Origin: Paramacrobiotus richtersi
Taxonomy: Eukaryota; Tardigrada; Eutardigrada; Parachela; Macrobiotidae
Direction of reading: 5' to 3'
Length of the DNA stretch: 28,308 bases
NCBI GenBank assembly: GCA_034698045.1
Contig: JAQGAU010000425.1
Coordinates: forward strand, 1-28,308
Shown here: positions 9,080 to 20,337 of the stretch, piece after piece
Layout of the letters: the number at the start of each line of letters is the position of its first letter
Numbering within the stretch: the first letter of the stretch is position 1
Program-made: the position numbers and the translations under genes
The notes under the pieces: model-generated
The model's database searches: none
What the model saw: the letters and a program-made list of their open reading frames with translations, nothing else
Told to the model about the DNA's origin: nothing

Positions 9080-11851
9080 ATGCGATCGCTCTTGCTGACG
9101 GTTTCCGTTTTGTTGGTGATTCGTTCGGGGTTTATTGTACTGGGACAAAATGACATTCAACCCGGGAATAATGGGTTTAATAAATCGGTCGCGTGGGGAC
9201 AGTTTTTTCAAAAGTTTCCCGAGATGTGGAATGCGGTGACGAATGCAATCAAGCAGGTGGGAATTGTCACTGCATGTTGTAATTTTATTTTTTTCTGTTA
9301 TTTTTTTTTCAGTCTACGATAAATGGTAGGTAGAGTACTATGTAGAAACAGAAACGGGAGAATATCTGTCTAAACTCGTGAAGTAATATTTAAAACAAAA
9401 TACGCTAACCAGCATTAAAACAGCAGTATTTTTTTCAAAAGCAAATTATATATCGTTTCTGACTTTCTTCGAATTGGTGTCATATACTTATTCTGTAAAT
9501 CAATAACTATTATAATTACATATTATTACATAATACACTTATTATTACAATTATGTTATTAAAATTAGTTCATCCATAAAACTAATACAAAGAATAATAG
9601 AAATAAAATTAAATATTGTAATTATTTATTCTGTTTTTATTTATTTATTTGCGAAATGACGACTGCAAGATATAATCATATATTATAGGTATATGGAGTG
9701 CAAATATGAATTGAGGAGAATTTGTAGATTAAATTTAATTTGTTTTCTTGCTGATTATACACCCGCTACTCGTAGATACTCGTGTATGTCCTTACAGGCA
9801 TCGGTGTCGGATATGAATTTCTACCAGCGGCAGACGCTAAACATTTTCCGCAGCGGCTTTACTGACCTGCGTAGTGACCTAACGGAGAGTACACCCGGCT
9901 ACGGTACCTACCAGTGGGAAGTGCGGAAAGCGCTACTGGATCTGGGTCTACCAGGTACAACCGGTCCGGCTGTGGAGGATGTCGTCACCGGGATTGTGCA
10001 GTATCCGCTGCAAACGCCGTTTGCCCTCTTCCAGAATACCGGGGTGTCGGAACGGGACGGAGCCGCGTGGCCGGTGGGGTAAGTGGACGGCTGGTATATT
10101 GCCGGGGTTAGAAATCATAAGAGAGTTTAGTACAGGTATTGGTAATATAGGAGATTTGAGTATATATTCAGCTGACTGGAGTAACTTTTTTATTTGATCG
10201 GATTTTGTTACTGTGATTGTTATTGCTTTTGAGACAAGTCATAAAATCTATATTCAAGGAGTTTGATCTAGCTTGATGTCTACATAGGCGATAACATTTA
10301 TATTTGATTATATTTATATTTATATACATTTATATTTGATTGTATTTGATTATATTTTATTTAAGTTATTTTTGATTGGTTTTCTATTTGAATAACATAC
10401 ACACTATTATTGTTTGATCGCTGAAACCGATCAATTAACATACTGCATATACAGTGATATTCGTGCATTTGTGGCGCGTTAGCAGACAAGTTCGCATATG
10501 GAAAAGGTTCGCCGGAAGTACTCAGCTTCAAACAAATAATATGCCTTTTACTCATTAAAACCGATAGCGACCATGAGCTGAATATCCGCATGCTATGTTT
10601 ACAGTCGATTACGTAAATTCTGCCAACAATTGAACCGTAAAAAATTAATATTTTTATTAGCTTAAATTGAAAAATAAATTGTTACCGTTGTAGCAAATAC
10701 TTTGTAAATTGTTTTCCTGCATGTCTGTGTTTTCCGCTGCTTGTGCTGCGTCATTGGATTCGGCTTGTGATAAAGGTTGTTGTTTAGGCCGAATGCTTGT
10801 TTGGCGCGTAAGACAACATTTGTGGATGCAGCTCGCGTGAATCCTATAAAAAACGTTACGTACTGCACTAGCAGTCGGGATGATGCCATGATGAAAGTTG
10901 TATGCTGGTAAGTATATTGAAATCTGACACTCCTTTATCTTTGCAAAAGAAAAATACTTTCCATGTACATACCGTAGATGTGCAATATTGTGTGTTTTTT
11001 GGAGTAGATAAAAAGTAAACCAGTGTGCATTTATGCGTATTATGAAATACATCCGTTCTCAGACCGCGGCTAGCTGTTTGTTTCATCGAGCCAGTTGCTC
11101 TTCGAGCCGTTATACTACGACGTTATATACACGCTACAGAGTACGAGTGAACAGAACAGCTATAAAGAATAATAAATGATGATCATTTTATTAAGTAACT
11201 ACCATATGTACATGGAATTAAATCAGGCACAGGAGATCATCATCTTCGAAACTACGCTTTCGCATGTTTTGTCATTAATAAAACACGGATGTTTAATATC
11301 AATGCATAGGTAATTTTATATGATTTGGTCATGCTCTCAAATACGATAAAAAATGTTTTGGTTATTTTGGACCATATCTCTAGAAAAAGGGTAAAAATAC
11401 TATGGAAAATTTCACCACTATCGAAATTAATTGGCCTTATTAGTCGATGTGCTTGTCGGCGTTATTCTACCTATATATGATGCCACTGCACTACGATTGT
11501 ATCATAAGTAAGTATAAGGCGGAATATATGCCCAATTCGGCAACGCTGCTGTTTCTGGTTACACTAAATGGTCTCATTGTTTTAATCTGAACATTCTCTC
11601 TTTTCATATAATGCATTGATTTAAATCTGTTCTCCAGGTTGCCGATATTGGAAAACAAGGATGAGGGCCCGGCCATTCGGGGGACAAACTACACGACGGT
11701 ATATTCGTGTTGTCCTGGATTCGAGCTACCGGCACAGCCCACCGCATTTCCGCCGACGCGTTTCACTAGTGTCCTAGATGTTCTCATGTTCCTAGATAAA
11801 CCCGCGACGCGTGACGATCGGGTCTGTCAAGAAATTCAGAAAATTGCTTGA
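9080..11851 (+). CDS. Unrecognised secreted protein
   Basis: Three exons, 9080-9256, 9798-10078 and 11638-11851, give 223 aa in phase. The N-terminus MRSLLLTVSVLLVIRSGFIV is a clear signal peptide with cleavage likely near residue 22 (VLG-QN), so the protein should enter the secretory pathway. The mature chain has sequons NKS and NYT and few cysteines: an adjacent pair in VYSCCPGFELP and one in RVCQEIQ near the end. CCPGF recalls the end of EMI-type domains, but one short motif is not enough to assign it. The second intron is 1559 bp. Its donor (ggg|gtaagt) contains an in-frame TAA, so reading through the donor gives a protein ending WPVG at 10082, about 70 residues shorter. A poly(A) signal AATAAA lies at 11857-11862, six bases after the stop, so the 3' UTR is very short. 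I recognise no family. Confidence 0.72.
10079..11637 (+). other. Long second intron of the secreted-protein gene
   Basis: This is AT-rich, with a TTTATATTTGATTATA-type tract at about 10290-10370. A minus-strand open frame at 10662-10889 (75 aa) starts with a hydrophobic MASSRLLVQYVTFFIG. It has no recognisable family and I do not call it a gene. The 15-mer at 11106-11120 is shared with 8086-8100. Confidence 0.5.
10285..10370. repeat. AT-rich imperfect tandem repeat
   Basis: Repeated units of tttatatttgatta and variants within the intron of the secreted-protein gene. This is simple-sequence DNA with no terminal repeats. Confidence 0.6.
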
Positions 11852-12222
11852 GTCGCAATAAAATTTACCGAAATGACGAAATCTGAATCTCTTTTATGAA
11901 CGTGCGCGCTAAATTACCATCCAATAAACAGTAAACACTTGCTAATACTGTCCTTGTCGTGTGCAGTGTAATACAAAATGAAATGCTATAACTGTATACA
12001 AATTCCTAGGAACATCTGTTCTGCAGGATAGATAAGTAAGTTAATACTACAGTAACGTAAAATCATGGAAGAAATTTTTCGTGGCGAATCGCCCGTGTTT
12101 GTCAATTGACATGAACGGCTTGTCAAAATGGGCGCCCTGCCCATACAGCCTGCCATTTGCACCCGGGTCTCTAGTCGCGGCCTCGCTGCCCAGAATTTTG
12201 TCATTTTTGTGCAGTGTTCGGT

Positions 12223-12273
12223 AAAAATGCCAGAGGAACACAGTAACTGTTACTGTGTTCCTCTGGCATTTTT
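12223..12273. repeat. Perfect 51-bp palindrome, 25-bp arms
   Basis: The left arm at 12223-12247 begins aaaaatgccagaggaacaca and the right arm at 12249-12273 is its exact reverse complement around one T at 12248. A 25-bp perfect stem with a 1-nt centre can extrude as a cruciform. It has no usable loop for a canonical microRNA precursor. Confidence 0.95.
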
Positions 12274-12275
12274 TT

Positions 12276-12300
12276 GCAGAATCAGGGGCCGTGATTCTGC
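12276..12300. repeat. Short hairpin next to the palindrome
   Basis: The arms gcagaatca (12276-12284) and tgattctgc (12292-12300) are perfectly complementary with the 7-nt loop ggggccg. It starts two bases after the 51-bp palindrome ends. Confidence 0.85.
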
Positions 12301-12763
12301 ATCTGATCTGGGCGCTGTCGCCAAGTGTTTTTAAATTTTAAATTTATTGTTTTATCGATCCCGTTTGTCAGCCTACGTACGACGCTGGAATCGCTGCAAA
12401 TCGGACGACAGCATGTGCGCTGCCATAATCTGAATACTTTGCTTGTTACGTGAAACTTGTCCATTTTTCTTTGTGCGGATTGATTCTCTAGCTCGATGAT
12501 TGTTTGCGGTATTTATTTGCGACTTGTTGTTACTGGAAATCCCGCGTATTTTCTGTGTGTACCGTGAGACTTGACTGTCGGGATCGAGAATCAGGGACGT
12601 GCAGTGCTACGTCGAAGTCAAGAAGCTCGTGCAAGCTGGTTTGTGAGTCGTGATCGTTCGGGACGATTTACTCTGTATCTGTTATTATCATTTTAACAGA
12701 ATAATACGATAAATATCTTGTTAATTATTGTTGCTTGACACAGAACGTTGTAAAACAATAACA

Positions 12764-13996
12764 ATGTCATCCACATCCTCGCAAAGTATCTCCTCGGCCG
12801 AGCAAGAAATGCGCATCGCCTTCGTCGACTCGGAGGACGAGGAGGATTTCGACGTCATGCCACGGCCCCTGCCGATGCACTGGGACGATGAGGATGATCC
12901 CCGCCACCGTGTTGTTCAACCGCGGCGCGGTGACGAGTCGCTGGATGAACTGATCGACGCGCTACCGAAGACGCATCGCGTGAAAACCCTGCATATCGCC
13001 AAAATGAAGAACAACCAGGCCAGGATGGAGCGACGGGACATTCCGGTGGCGTTTGTCCACAATACCATTGTTCCCCCGGGCTATGAAGTGAGTGGGATTT
13101 TTTGTAGATTTTTCGATGTTTTTACTGTGATTTACATTTCGCGGTGAAAATTTCGTTCCAGCCTACGGTAGTTAAATTCGATAATAATATTGGCTAAAAC
13201 TTAAAAGAAAACAATAATAAATAGTTTTACTGATTTTTATTACTAAAGTAAAAAATTCCTTACTGATTTTTTATTGAGTATTTCTGTTTTATTTTTGATA
13301 AGTTTTGTGCTTTGCATTTTCATGTACTAAAATGTGTTTAAAAACAGTGATTTCTTGTTAGGACATTGCATCCGTTTTGGGGATTCTGTTTTAACTTTGA
13401 ACAGTAAATTATTACTTACTACATTTAATATTACCGGTAATTTTACCTGCTGACTGCTGTAAATACGTTCGTTTATTGTTTTCACCATTATTAGTAAACT
13501 ACCACACATTAAGCATCGTTAAATTAAATATGAATATTAATATCAAATTGTCAATTAATTAACTAATTAATAGTTAATTTTTTTGCGAGGGGGCCCTGTT
13601 TTAATTTTCAACAGTAAATTATGACAGATTTTATACATTTAATATTAGCGGTACTTTTACCTTTTGACTGCGGTAAATATGTTCATTTATCGTTTTCCAC
13701 ATTAATTAATAAACTACAACACATTCAACATCGTTAAAATTGAATATCAAATTGTCAGTTAATTATACCTTGTTGTTTAATTGTTGTGGTGTGTTTTATT
13801 GACAAATCACCGATTTATATGAAATTCTTTTTTGTAGCCATTGAAGCGCAGTCCCATCACTTTCGACCACTACCTGGCCAGCCGTGAGAATCGCTACGTA
13901 ATGGACAAGAAATTGGAAATGTACAAGCAGCAAGGCGAGTTGGCGCGATTGCAGCATCTGACACTGAACGCTACCGGAAAGAGCAGTGCTCAGTAA
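12764..13996 (+). CDS. Unrecognised acidic protein, 160 aa
   Basis: Two exons, 12764-13087 and 13838-13996, join in phase 0 (PPGYE then PLKRSPITFDHYL) to give 160 aa. The start ATG follows acaataaca, a good context, and begins MSSTSSQSISSAEQEMR. The N-terminus is Ser-rich and then strongly acidic (DSEDEEDFD, HWDDEDDP). The middle is basic (RVKTLHIAKMKNN). The second exon encodes a likely helix (ENRYVMDKKLEMYKQQGELA). There is no signal peptide or membrane segment, so it is probably nuclear or cytosolic. I recognise no domain. The single 750-bp intron contains a direct duplication. A poly(A) signal AATAAA is at 14274-14279. Strong codon bias and clean splicing argue for a real gene. Confidence 0.7.
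13386..13766 (+). repeat. Direct duplication inside an intron, 210-bp period
   Basis: Copy 1 (about 13386-13562) and copy 2 (about 13596-13766) align along their length with scattered changes. Shared pieces include acagtaaatta, acatttaatatta, gactgc.gtaaata and atatcaaattgtca. Both lie in the intron of the acidic-protein gene (13088-13837). The divergence suggests an old segmental duplication. Confidence 0.85.
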
Positions 13997-14837
13997 CTGT
14001 GTTGCCCGTAGTCGTTGTGTGTAATTTTTTTTTAATTGTTTACAAATGTACACTCGTTTTTCTCAGTATTGAACTTTTGTCTTTTCGGCAAATTTATGTG
14101 ATTTTGCAGAATTTTTAGCTTTTAATTTATATGTGTAATATATTGTGCATTTGTGTGGATTTTTTTTTGATGCGGATATGTTGTTTATGCCTCGCTTGTC
14201 CAGGAAATGTGCATTGTTAATGGCTGAGGATTTTCTGGTTTGAAACATGTTTGTGAAGAAAGCAGGCAAAACAAATAAAGATGTTAAAAATGGAGATTTT
14301 TTTTAATGTAATGCTGACGGGGAAAAAATATTTTACTAATTTAAATAAAATTTCCGATTATTCTTCGTAAATAATAATACATAATATAAAATATAAATAT
14401 ATAAAAATAAATATAGAAAAATAAAAATAAATATATATAAAAAATAAAATAATAATATTTGTTTGTTTTTCTGTCCGTCTCCATTCGTAAATTGTCGTTT
14501 AGATGGCTCATTTTTGAATCAAATAACAAGCCACTACACTACGATTCCCCAGTTGTATACCGACGCGTTTTAATTACTGAGCTGCAAAATTTCTGCTTGT
14601 TTATTAAATATGTTAAACAAGTAATTATCTACCATACTTTTGGTAAAAATTTCTCGATGCATCAACAACAATCTACCCGAAAGAGACCAGCAGGACTATA
14701 TACACTACAGCAAAAACAAATTGCACTGAATATTTTGAAAACAAATAAACAGACATGCACCAACGTACAACAATGAAAATTACTCAAAAAATTTAACACA
14801 AAAACAGGCCAACGAGAGCAGTGTATTTCTACAAATG
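13997..14837. other. Convergent intergenic region
   Basis: This lies between the end of the acidic-protein gene (+) and the end of the fructosamine kinase gene (-). It holds the AATAAA at 14274-14279 and a long A/T tract at about 14340-14460. I saw no gene. Open frames at 14459-14776 are low-complexity or antisense to the minus-strand gene's 3' flank. Confidence 0.5.
14340..14460. repeat. A/T simple-sequence tract
   Basis: An almost pure A/T run made of ataaatata and aaaataaata units. Similar tracts occur at about 17920-18030 and 18465-18535. Confidence 0.7.
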
Positions 14838-17800
14838 TTAACCAACGCCCAAAATATATTCCAGCATTTCGACCCCTTTTTGTCGATCCATGAGCGGCAG
14901 TTCTCGTCGGTAATACTGGCGGTGTGTATGTTGATTTAGGAAATAATACTGTAAAATAAAATGTACTTATTGTGGAAAAATAATACAAGAAATGAAAAAA
15001 AAAATTTCAACGCAAAAAAAATGTACTTATTGTAAAAACATAGTACAAAATGAAAACAAAATTTTTCAACAAAATTTTGATAAGGTCATCAAAAGTATAG
15101 GTACGCACAAACTGATACAGTTTCTCCCGACGTCCGACGTGTACATCCACATTTTTGGGAATAATTTTGTGATATTCTTCGTAAAACACCGGATGGAACT
15201 TTTCCACCAAACTGGACAAGGCCAGATCGAATTCGTGGTGTCCATAGAACGAAGCCGGATCGTACACCACGACTTTCCCGTCTGTGGTGACGGCGGCATT
15301 TCCAGGCCAAAGGTCACCGTGTAGTAAGCTCGGATACACGTCGATTTCGGTGAACAATTTCGGGATGATTCTACGCACTTTATTCCACAATGACTTCAAC
15401 TGCGGATCGAAATTTTCGGATAAGTATAAGTCCATGCGGTGTTGCAGACGGCGACGGTAGAAACTCTGGAAGATACGTTTGTTTGTGTTTGTGCATCATC
15501 TGACGCGAATATACTTAATTTTAACACCTATTACATTGTCATTTAGATACGAAGAAAATTATTTTTTATTTATTTTTTAATATTTATCAGTTATTATTTC
15601 TTTTATTTATTATTTGTTTTCGTGATAATACGGAAAAAATGTTTACGAATCACGCATGTCATTTATTTCAAGAATCTGATATTTTTTTAAAACACGAAGT
15701 GAAGCTAATCGAGAAATATTTCAAAACATATATTTCCGGAAAAATGTTTCAGTTATCACATAATTGCAGTCATTTGTACCGGCCAGTCAGCGTTCCACTG
15801 ATTATCATTCAGAATATATCCACAGCTCGTTGGAGAAGAAAATCCAAACTTTTCGACGGCCGTATCAGTACGACGATAGATTTTGCGCTTTTTGGATTGC
15901 GGTTCCGTTTGCTGCAGTTTTTTTATGTTGTCCAAATGCAACCTACACGTATTAGCAGTAAACATGTACATTCCATAATTCATATTAATGATATTATTAT
16001 ACAGTATCGTAACATGATTTCTACGTAGTTAGCAGAGCATTTTCACGGTAGCATAGCGAAAAGAACCGAGCTAAATGCCGCGGAAACCGGGTACAGCAGT
16101 TTTGTTGCAAAATAAACTCAGCTGAAAAACTGAAATATGCTAAAATAATAAATAAAAATCAAATAATAATGATAATAAACTGAAAAGAACTGGTGCATCT
16201 GTATCATTTATTGCCTTATAATGAAAAAGATTATAAAGGTCACCATAACTTATAATATTATACATAGCATACTTATTTCATACTTACAATATTTTTTGAA
16301 TATTTATTTTGAATCATACTACAGTATAGGAAATGTATTTCATAACGTACGTTGCAAGGCGATAGCCCAGTTCGGCTTGAGCTTCCAGCGATAAAAGGCA
16401 AGAGTGATTCAGTTGTAACTGCTCCAGAACCAGCTCTGTACCGTGTATTTTACAACAACGAACCTACAAGCAATACATTAATATTAATATATTAATAATT
16501 ATAATATTGTGTTAATTTTGTGTTGAAAACAAAATAGCCTTGACAATAACTTGCAGATTAACCGTTGATCTTTTACCCTACAACGCTGTTTTCACTCTAT
16601 GCTAAACAATAAATTGGTCGAAATTGTAAAATAAATTTATAGTGCGATTAAAGGATCATCACGGAATTGTTGACTGTTACTGAAGTACTGTAAATGTTGC
16701 TTCGGCCTACTGAATTGCAGATGAACTACGTAAAAGTGTACTAGTGTTAGGCAGCTTGTGAAAGATTTCGTGGCCGATAGAAGTGATCATTTTTCATTTT
16801 GTCACATTTTTCTAATTCGCGTTGCAGACAAAAGAAGGATCAAAAGTCAGATCCGATGGAAACAGCTTCGCATATTTGTTTTGGTTTCCATCCTATGCAT
16901 AAATTATGATAACGCTATGCCATGTCATAAAGAGATGAAACTTGCTGCCACTAGCACTACTGTCTAAACTTTAAAAAAGCGATATATACACTAAGACAAG
17001 AACAAGAGCCGGTGCATATATTTACATTCCACGAAACATTCTGATAACTTCCTAATCTCGCCAAGGACGTGACCGAGCGATGCAGCTGTTCGTAGCTGAA
17101 TATGGTGAACAAGATTTAAATGTAAATGAACTACTAGTGTATTGTACGCACTGCTGTAGTGCAGTGCACTGTGCATTATATATCTCTTACACACTTAACT
17201 TACAATTAGACTTTATGAATAATTTTCAGATCTCTGGTTGATTTGAAACTAACTTAGATGCGCTGGTTATATTACATTTGAAATCTATAAATCTGTATAA
17301 AAACTGTATTAAAAAAAACTGTAACATAAATAAGTAATTACAAAATATAAATAAATAAGTACAAAAACTATATTATAATTGAGTAAATAAATAAGTATAA
17401 ATAAGTAAGCATAAAATATAAATAAGTAAGTATAAAAACTATAAAAACTGTATATTGAAATCTATATAAAAACTCAGAATCATCAATCTTATCGGAAAAT
17501 ACTGTTCTTCCCAGTAAATGTTAAAATAAACCTGCACGCGGAATTTGGAAATGCATTATTTGTGCCTGATGCACTGGGAAAGCATCTGTCAGTCGGTTTG
17601 ATTATATAGATACGTTACTGTATATTTTAGTTTAAATAACAGAGGTCAAAAATTTAATTGTACACTTTGTTAGGCAATCATTGCAAAACTGCATTCAGGT
17701 ATAAGAACTGTGCAGATAAGGTTGACGTGATGATTCGGATTCCTTAATCAGACTTCACACATAACCAATGCGTCTAATTTTAACTCACAATAAAATAATT

Positions 17801-18843
17801 GTTATTATAATAGTTTAATTTAACTACTTAGCTAGACTAAGAATTATTGAGTGGAAAGTATAGAGCTAGACATAAAGTTAATGTTCGTTGTAGAAAGTTG
17901 AAAGTTAAACATAAAATCTGATTATAAAAAATAAAATTTGAAATCTGAAAAAAATGAAAATAAATGTAAATAAATGAGATTAAAAATAACAAATAAACAA
18001 ACTTAATAAATGAAAAAAATGAAAAAAAATTTTTTTATATGCCACCATTACCATGTGCATATGCACACCGTGCCGAGTCTGCACAGTAGACAGTAGTCAC
18101 AATAGACATTCAAAAGTGCCGCTAAGTGTTTTCTGTGAAATTAAAAAAGCCGGTAAAATCCTTCTGACCTTTAGTGGCCGTGGAACTCGAATGCAGCCGG
18201 TCGCTGCAAGTGTCTCCAGAGCCTTCTTTTCCCCCACAAACATCTGTTCCGCCTGCCAAAGAAAGGAAGCGTACATCAATTGCCTTCGCAGCTACTACAG
18301 CCAAAAATCCAATTACGAGCTAACAAACGAAAAATAAATCTTGGATAACGATTACTGCATAACTGCGAATCACGAAACTTATACGAACTATAGTGATTTT
18401 CATAATCAGTTTAATTCCCTTACATAAATAATTGTGCCCGTAATATGAACAAAAGGATAAACTTTTAATATAAAAATAAAGTGAAATCTAACAAAAATAA
18501 ATAAAAATAAATGTAAAAAAAATAATATATATACGGCTTTTCTGAGGCGGCGCCCGATTGGTTGTGAAATAAGGAATCCGCGAGTGTGGGAAAAACCCGG
18601 TTGATGTATCGTACGCGGCGTCCTCTTTGCGTTATAGCAAACTTATATGAATACATACAGCACATAATCCACTTTCTAACTAACCTGATCATTTTGATTC
18701 ATCTTAACAAACACATCTTTCCCCCGGTATTTTCCTTTGGCAGTGCTGTTAATAAATCCCCTCAACACCGCATTCTCATCGTTTCCGTCCGATGCCAATC
18801 CAGGCCCAACAACACCACATGTTGCGCTGCGTAAAGCGGCCAT
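14838..18843 (-). CDS. FN3K: Fructosamine-3-kinase / ketosamine-3-kinase family
   Basis: Six minus-strand exons: 18843-18685, 18252-18169, 16463-16351, 15942-15780, 15465-15109 and 14948-14838. They join in phase to 328 aa (human FN3K is 309). The enzyme phosphorylates C3 of ketosamines on glycated proteins so that they break down and the amine is repaired. It acts in the cytosol and has an APH/choline-kinase fold. Visible landmarks are the ATP Lys in VFVKMNQ (Lys47), AEQMFVGEKKALE, IRVPRPLK, LHLDN, EKFGF, the catalytic loop HGDLWPGN (222-229, Asp224 as base) and the metal motif DPASFYGHHEFDLA (242 on). The terminal LYQFYYFLNQ matches the family end. The P-loop Cys of CISEG is Phe30 here (FINST). 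The exon 2 donor is an unusual GTCAGA. The two central introns are long (1705 bp and 408 bp). FN3K and FN3KRP cannot be told apart from this. Confidence 0.92.
14961..15060. repeat. 60-bp-period tandem similarity in the last FN3K intron
   Basis: The string atgtacttattgt occurs at 14961 and 15021 and is followed by similar A-rich sequence. It lies within the intron 14949-15108. Confidence 0.6.
16464..18168 (-). other. Long FN3K intron 2
   Basis: 1705 bp of AT-rich DNA with repeated ataaataagtaa units at about 17320-17460 and an A-rich tract at 17920-18030. Open frames at 16758-16967 (+) and 16991-17194 (-) have no recognisable content. I see no nested gene. Confidence 0.6.
17320..17460. repeat. 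Degenerate ataaataagta tandem tract
   Basis: Several imperfect copies of aaataagtaagtataa and ataaataagtataaata, with no terminal structure. Lies in FN3K intron 2. Confidence 0.65.
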
Positions 18844-20337
18844 AACCCAATTCGATCACGTTGCCGTTCGCGACACTTTACTTACACCGATAAAAATACT
18901 GAAATTGATTTTAATGTTGAATAAACAATGATCAATAAGTGCACACGCAACAGGTAAAGAAAATGCAAGTTTTGGAGGAACAATGCTCGGTGAACCAGGA
19001 CACTTCCAGTGCACGTTGCCTGGGATGACCGGCTTTATGCGGCGGCTTTTGATACGCTAACATGGCCAAGTGGATAGGCACCGCCCCCAAACGGTAACAA
19101 CAGCCACTGATCTCATTTTCTTGTCACTCCGCTCATAAATGATGCACGTTTTCAGCATTCTCAAGCGAGAAAATCGCGATCAACAGCATTTTCATAAAAC
19201 TGATACTTTTGCAATTTAACAATGGTCTTATGATATCATTCTGGGTGTAACAGATAAAGTATTGTCTTTTTATCCAGCAGAAATGAGGTAAACGATACCA
19301 GCATGCACATTATACAAGTCTACAACAACTAGAATCATTAATTGTCTACGGCTATAGTATTTACTGATAACTGCTTTGTTCCTTGTGGATTTGCATCATA
19401 ATTCGTATGAATATTACCGGGTAATTGCTTGAAGAACACGGCGTGCAAGGGTTGTACATCGGTAAGTTTATATTGTAACTGGTGTGGGAAATGTGATTGG
19501 TAGTACTAATTCTATCGCGATCGGCAAGAAAAACCATTACAATATCTAATAATTTGTCTAAGCACAATAGTTGCGGAAGAATGTTTAGCATTCTGTTGTT
19601 GAAAAGTATAAGAACGCATTCGTGGCATCATACAGCACGAGCGACCGCAGTACAAAAAGTCAACAACGGTACCGGTCCCGCTCTCAGGTGGCCTGGTGCC
19701 TAGTTACAATTCACAGGCCTCGAAGTAACCGATTTACGTACTTCTACGGTATGTAGCTGCCAGCTGGATGCTCCAGGTTCTAAAGCCGTACTGCGCACTA
19801 TAAAGCGCATGAATGACAACAATAATAATTATTATTAATGCATAGTATTAACAGTTCGACATATACATATATACGTATACAATGTCGGCTGACCAGTTGG
19901 CCATGTTATGATATCATCAGTTATCAGAATGTTATCAGATTCTAATACACAGCGGCATGCTTAATCGGAGATGAATTTTTTTCTGGAATTTTTACTTCAG
20001 CCGTCTCACCTTAATACGTTACATGGTAGGGTCAACGTGCCGTTCCATGGCAAAATCATCATATTATATAGATCTCCCTATCGTGGTGCACTGACACTGT
20101 GAATTCCCAAGCATAGAAGTACACTGGAAAAATTAAGGGAATTTAATGAAACTGCTGGAAGCTCATCGTGTATAGCAGCAAATCATGCAGGATCATGCAG
20201 GATCACTTTCGCGTTTTCTTACAGATAACCAGCTCAACTGGAGCACAGAATCTCAGCTCGGGAGCACTGCTGTAGCGGCATCCGCAGACTTTCCTGTTCG
20301 GCGGGCGAAACACATCATCACGATCGACTCCGCACAG
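18844..20337. promoter_or_regulatory. Divergent intergenic region between FN3K and UMP-CMP kinase
   Basis: About 1.5 kb upstream of both genes, so it should hold both promoters. I saw no gene. The string gatcatgcag is repeated in tandem at 20182-20201. An open frame runs upstream of the kinase ATG from 20185 and is discussed with that gene. A tRNA-like fragment near 19060 was considered and rejected. Confidence 0.5.

Larger units (their letters stand above)
11852..12763. other. Intergenic region with palindromes
   Basis: 912 bp between the secreted-protein gene and the acidic-protein gene. The AATAAA at 11857-11862 closes the upstream transcript. The middle holds a GC-richer part (12120-12330) with two adjacent hairpins described separately. 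Open frames on both strands here (12128-12334 plus, 11986-12241 minus) overlap each other and the palindrome, and I do not support them as genes. The last 250 bp should contain the downstream promoter. Confidence 0.5.

Noticed and set aside
10662..11052. Minus-strand small proteins in the long intron, one with a hydrophobic start
   Set aside because: Two overlapping frames compete, neither shows a domain, and no promoter or poly(A) support was seen.
12223..12300. MicroRNA precursor
   Set aside because: The stem is fully paired with a one-base centre, which is unlike a canonical precursor with bulges and a terminal loop.
14803..14894. Plus-strand exon-like stretch after an acceptor-like cag, reading ANESSVFLQMLTNAQNIF
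   Set aside because: The opposite strand encodes the last fructosamine kinase exon (14948-14838), which matches the family end and fits in phase. The plus-strand reading is its shadow.
19060..19110. tRNA-like D-arm (ggccaagtggataggc)
   Set aside because: There is no matching anticodon stem, T-loop (GTTCRAnYC) or acceptor stem at the right distance.
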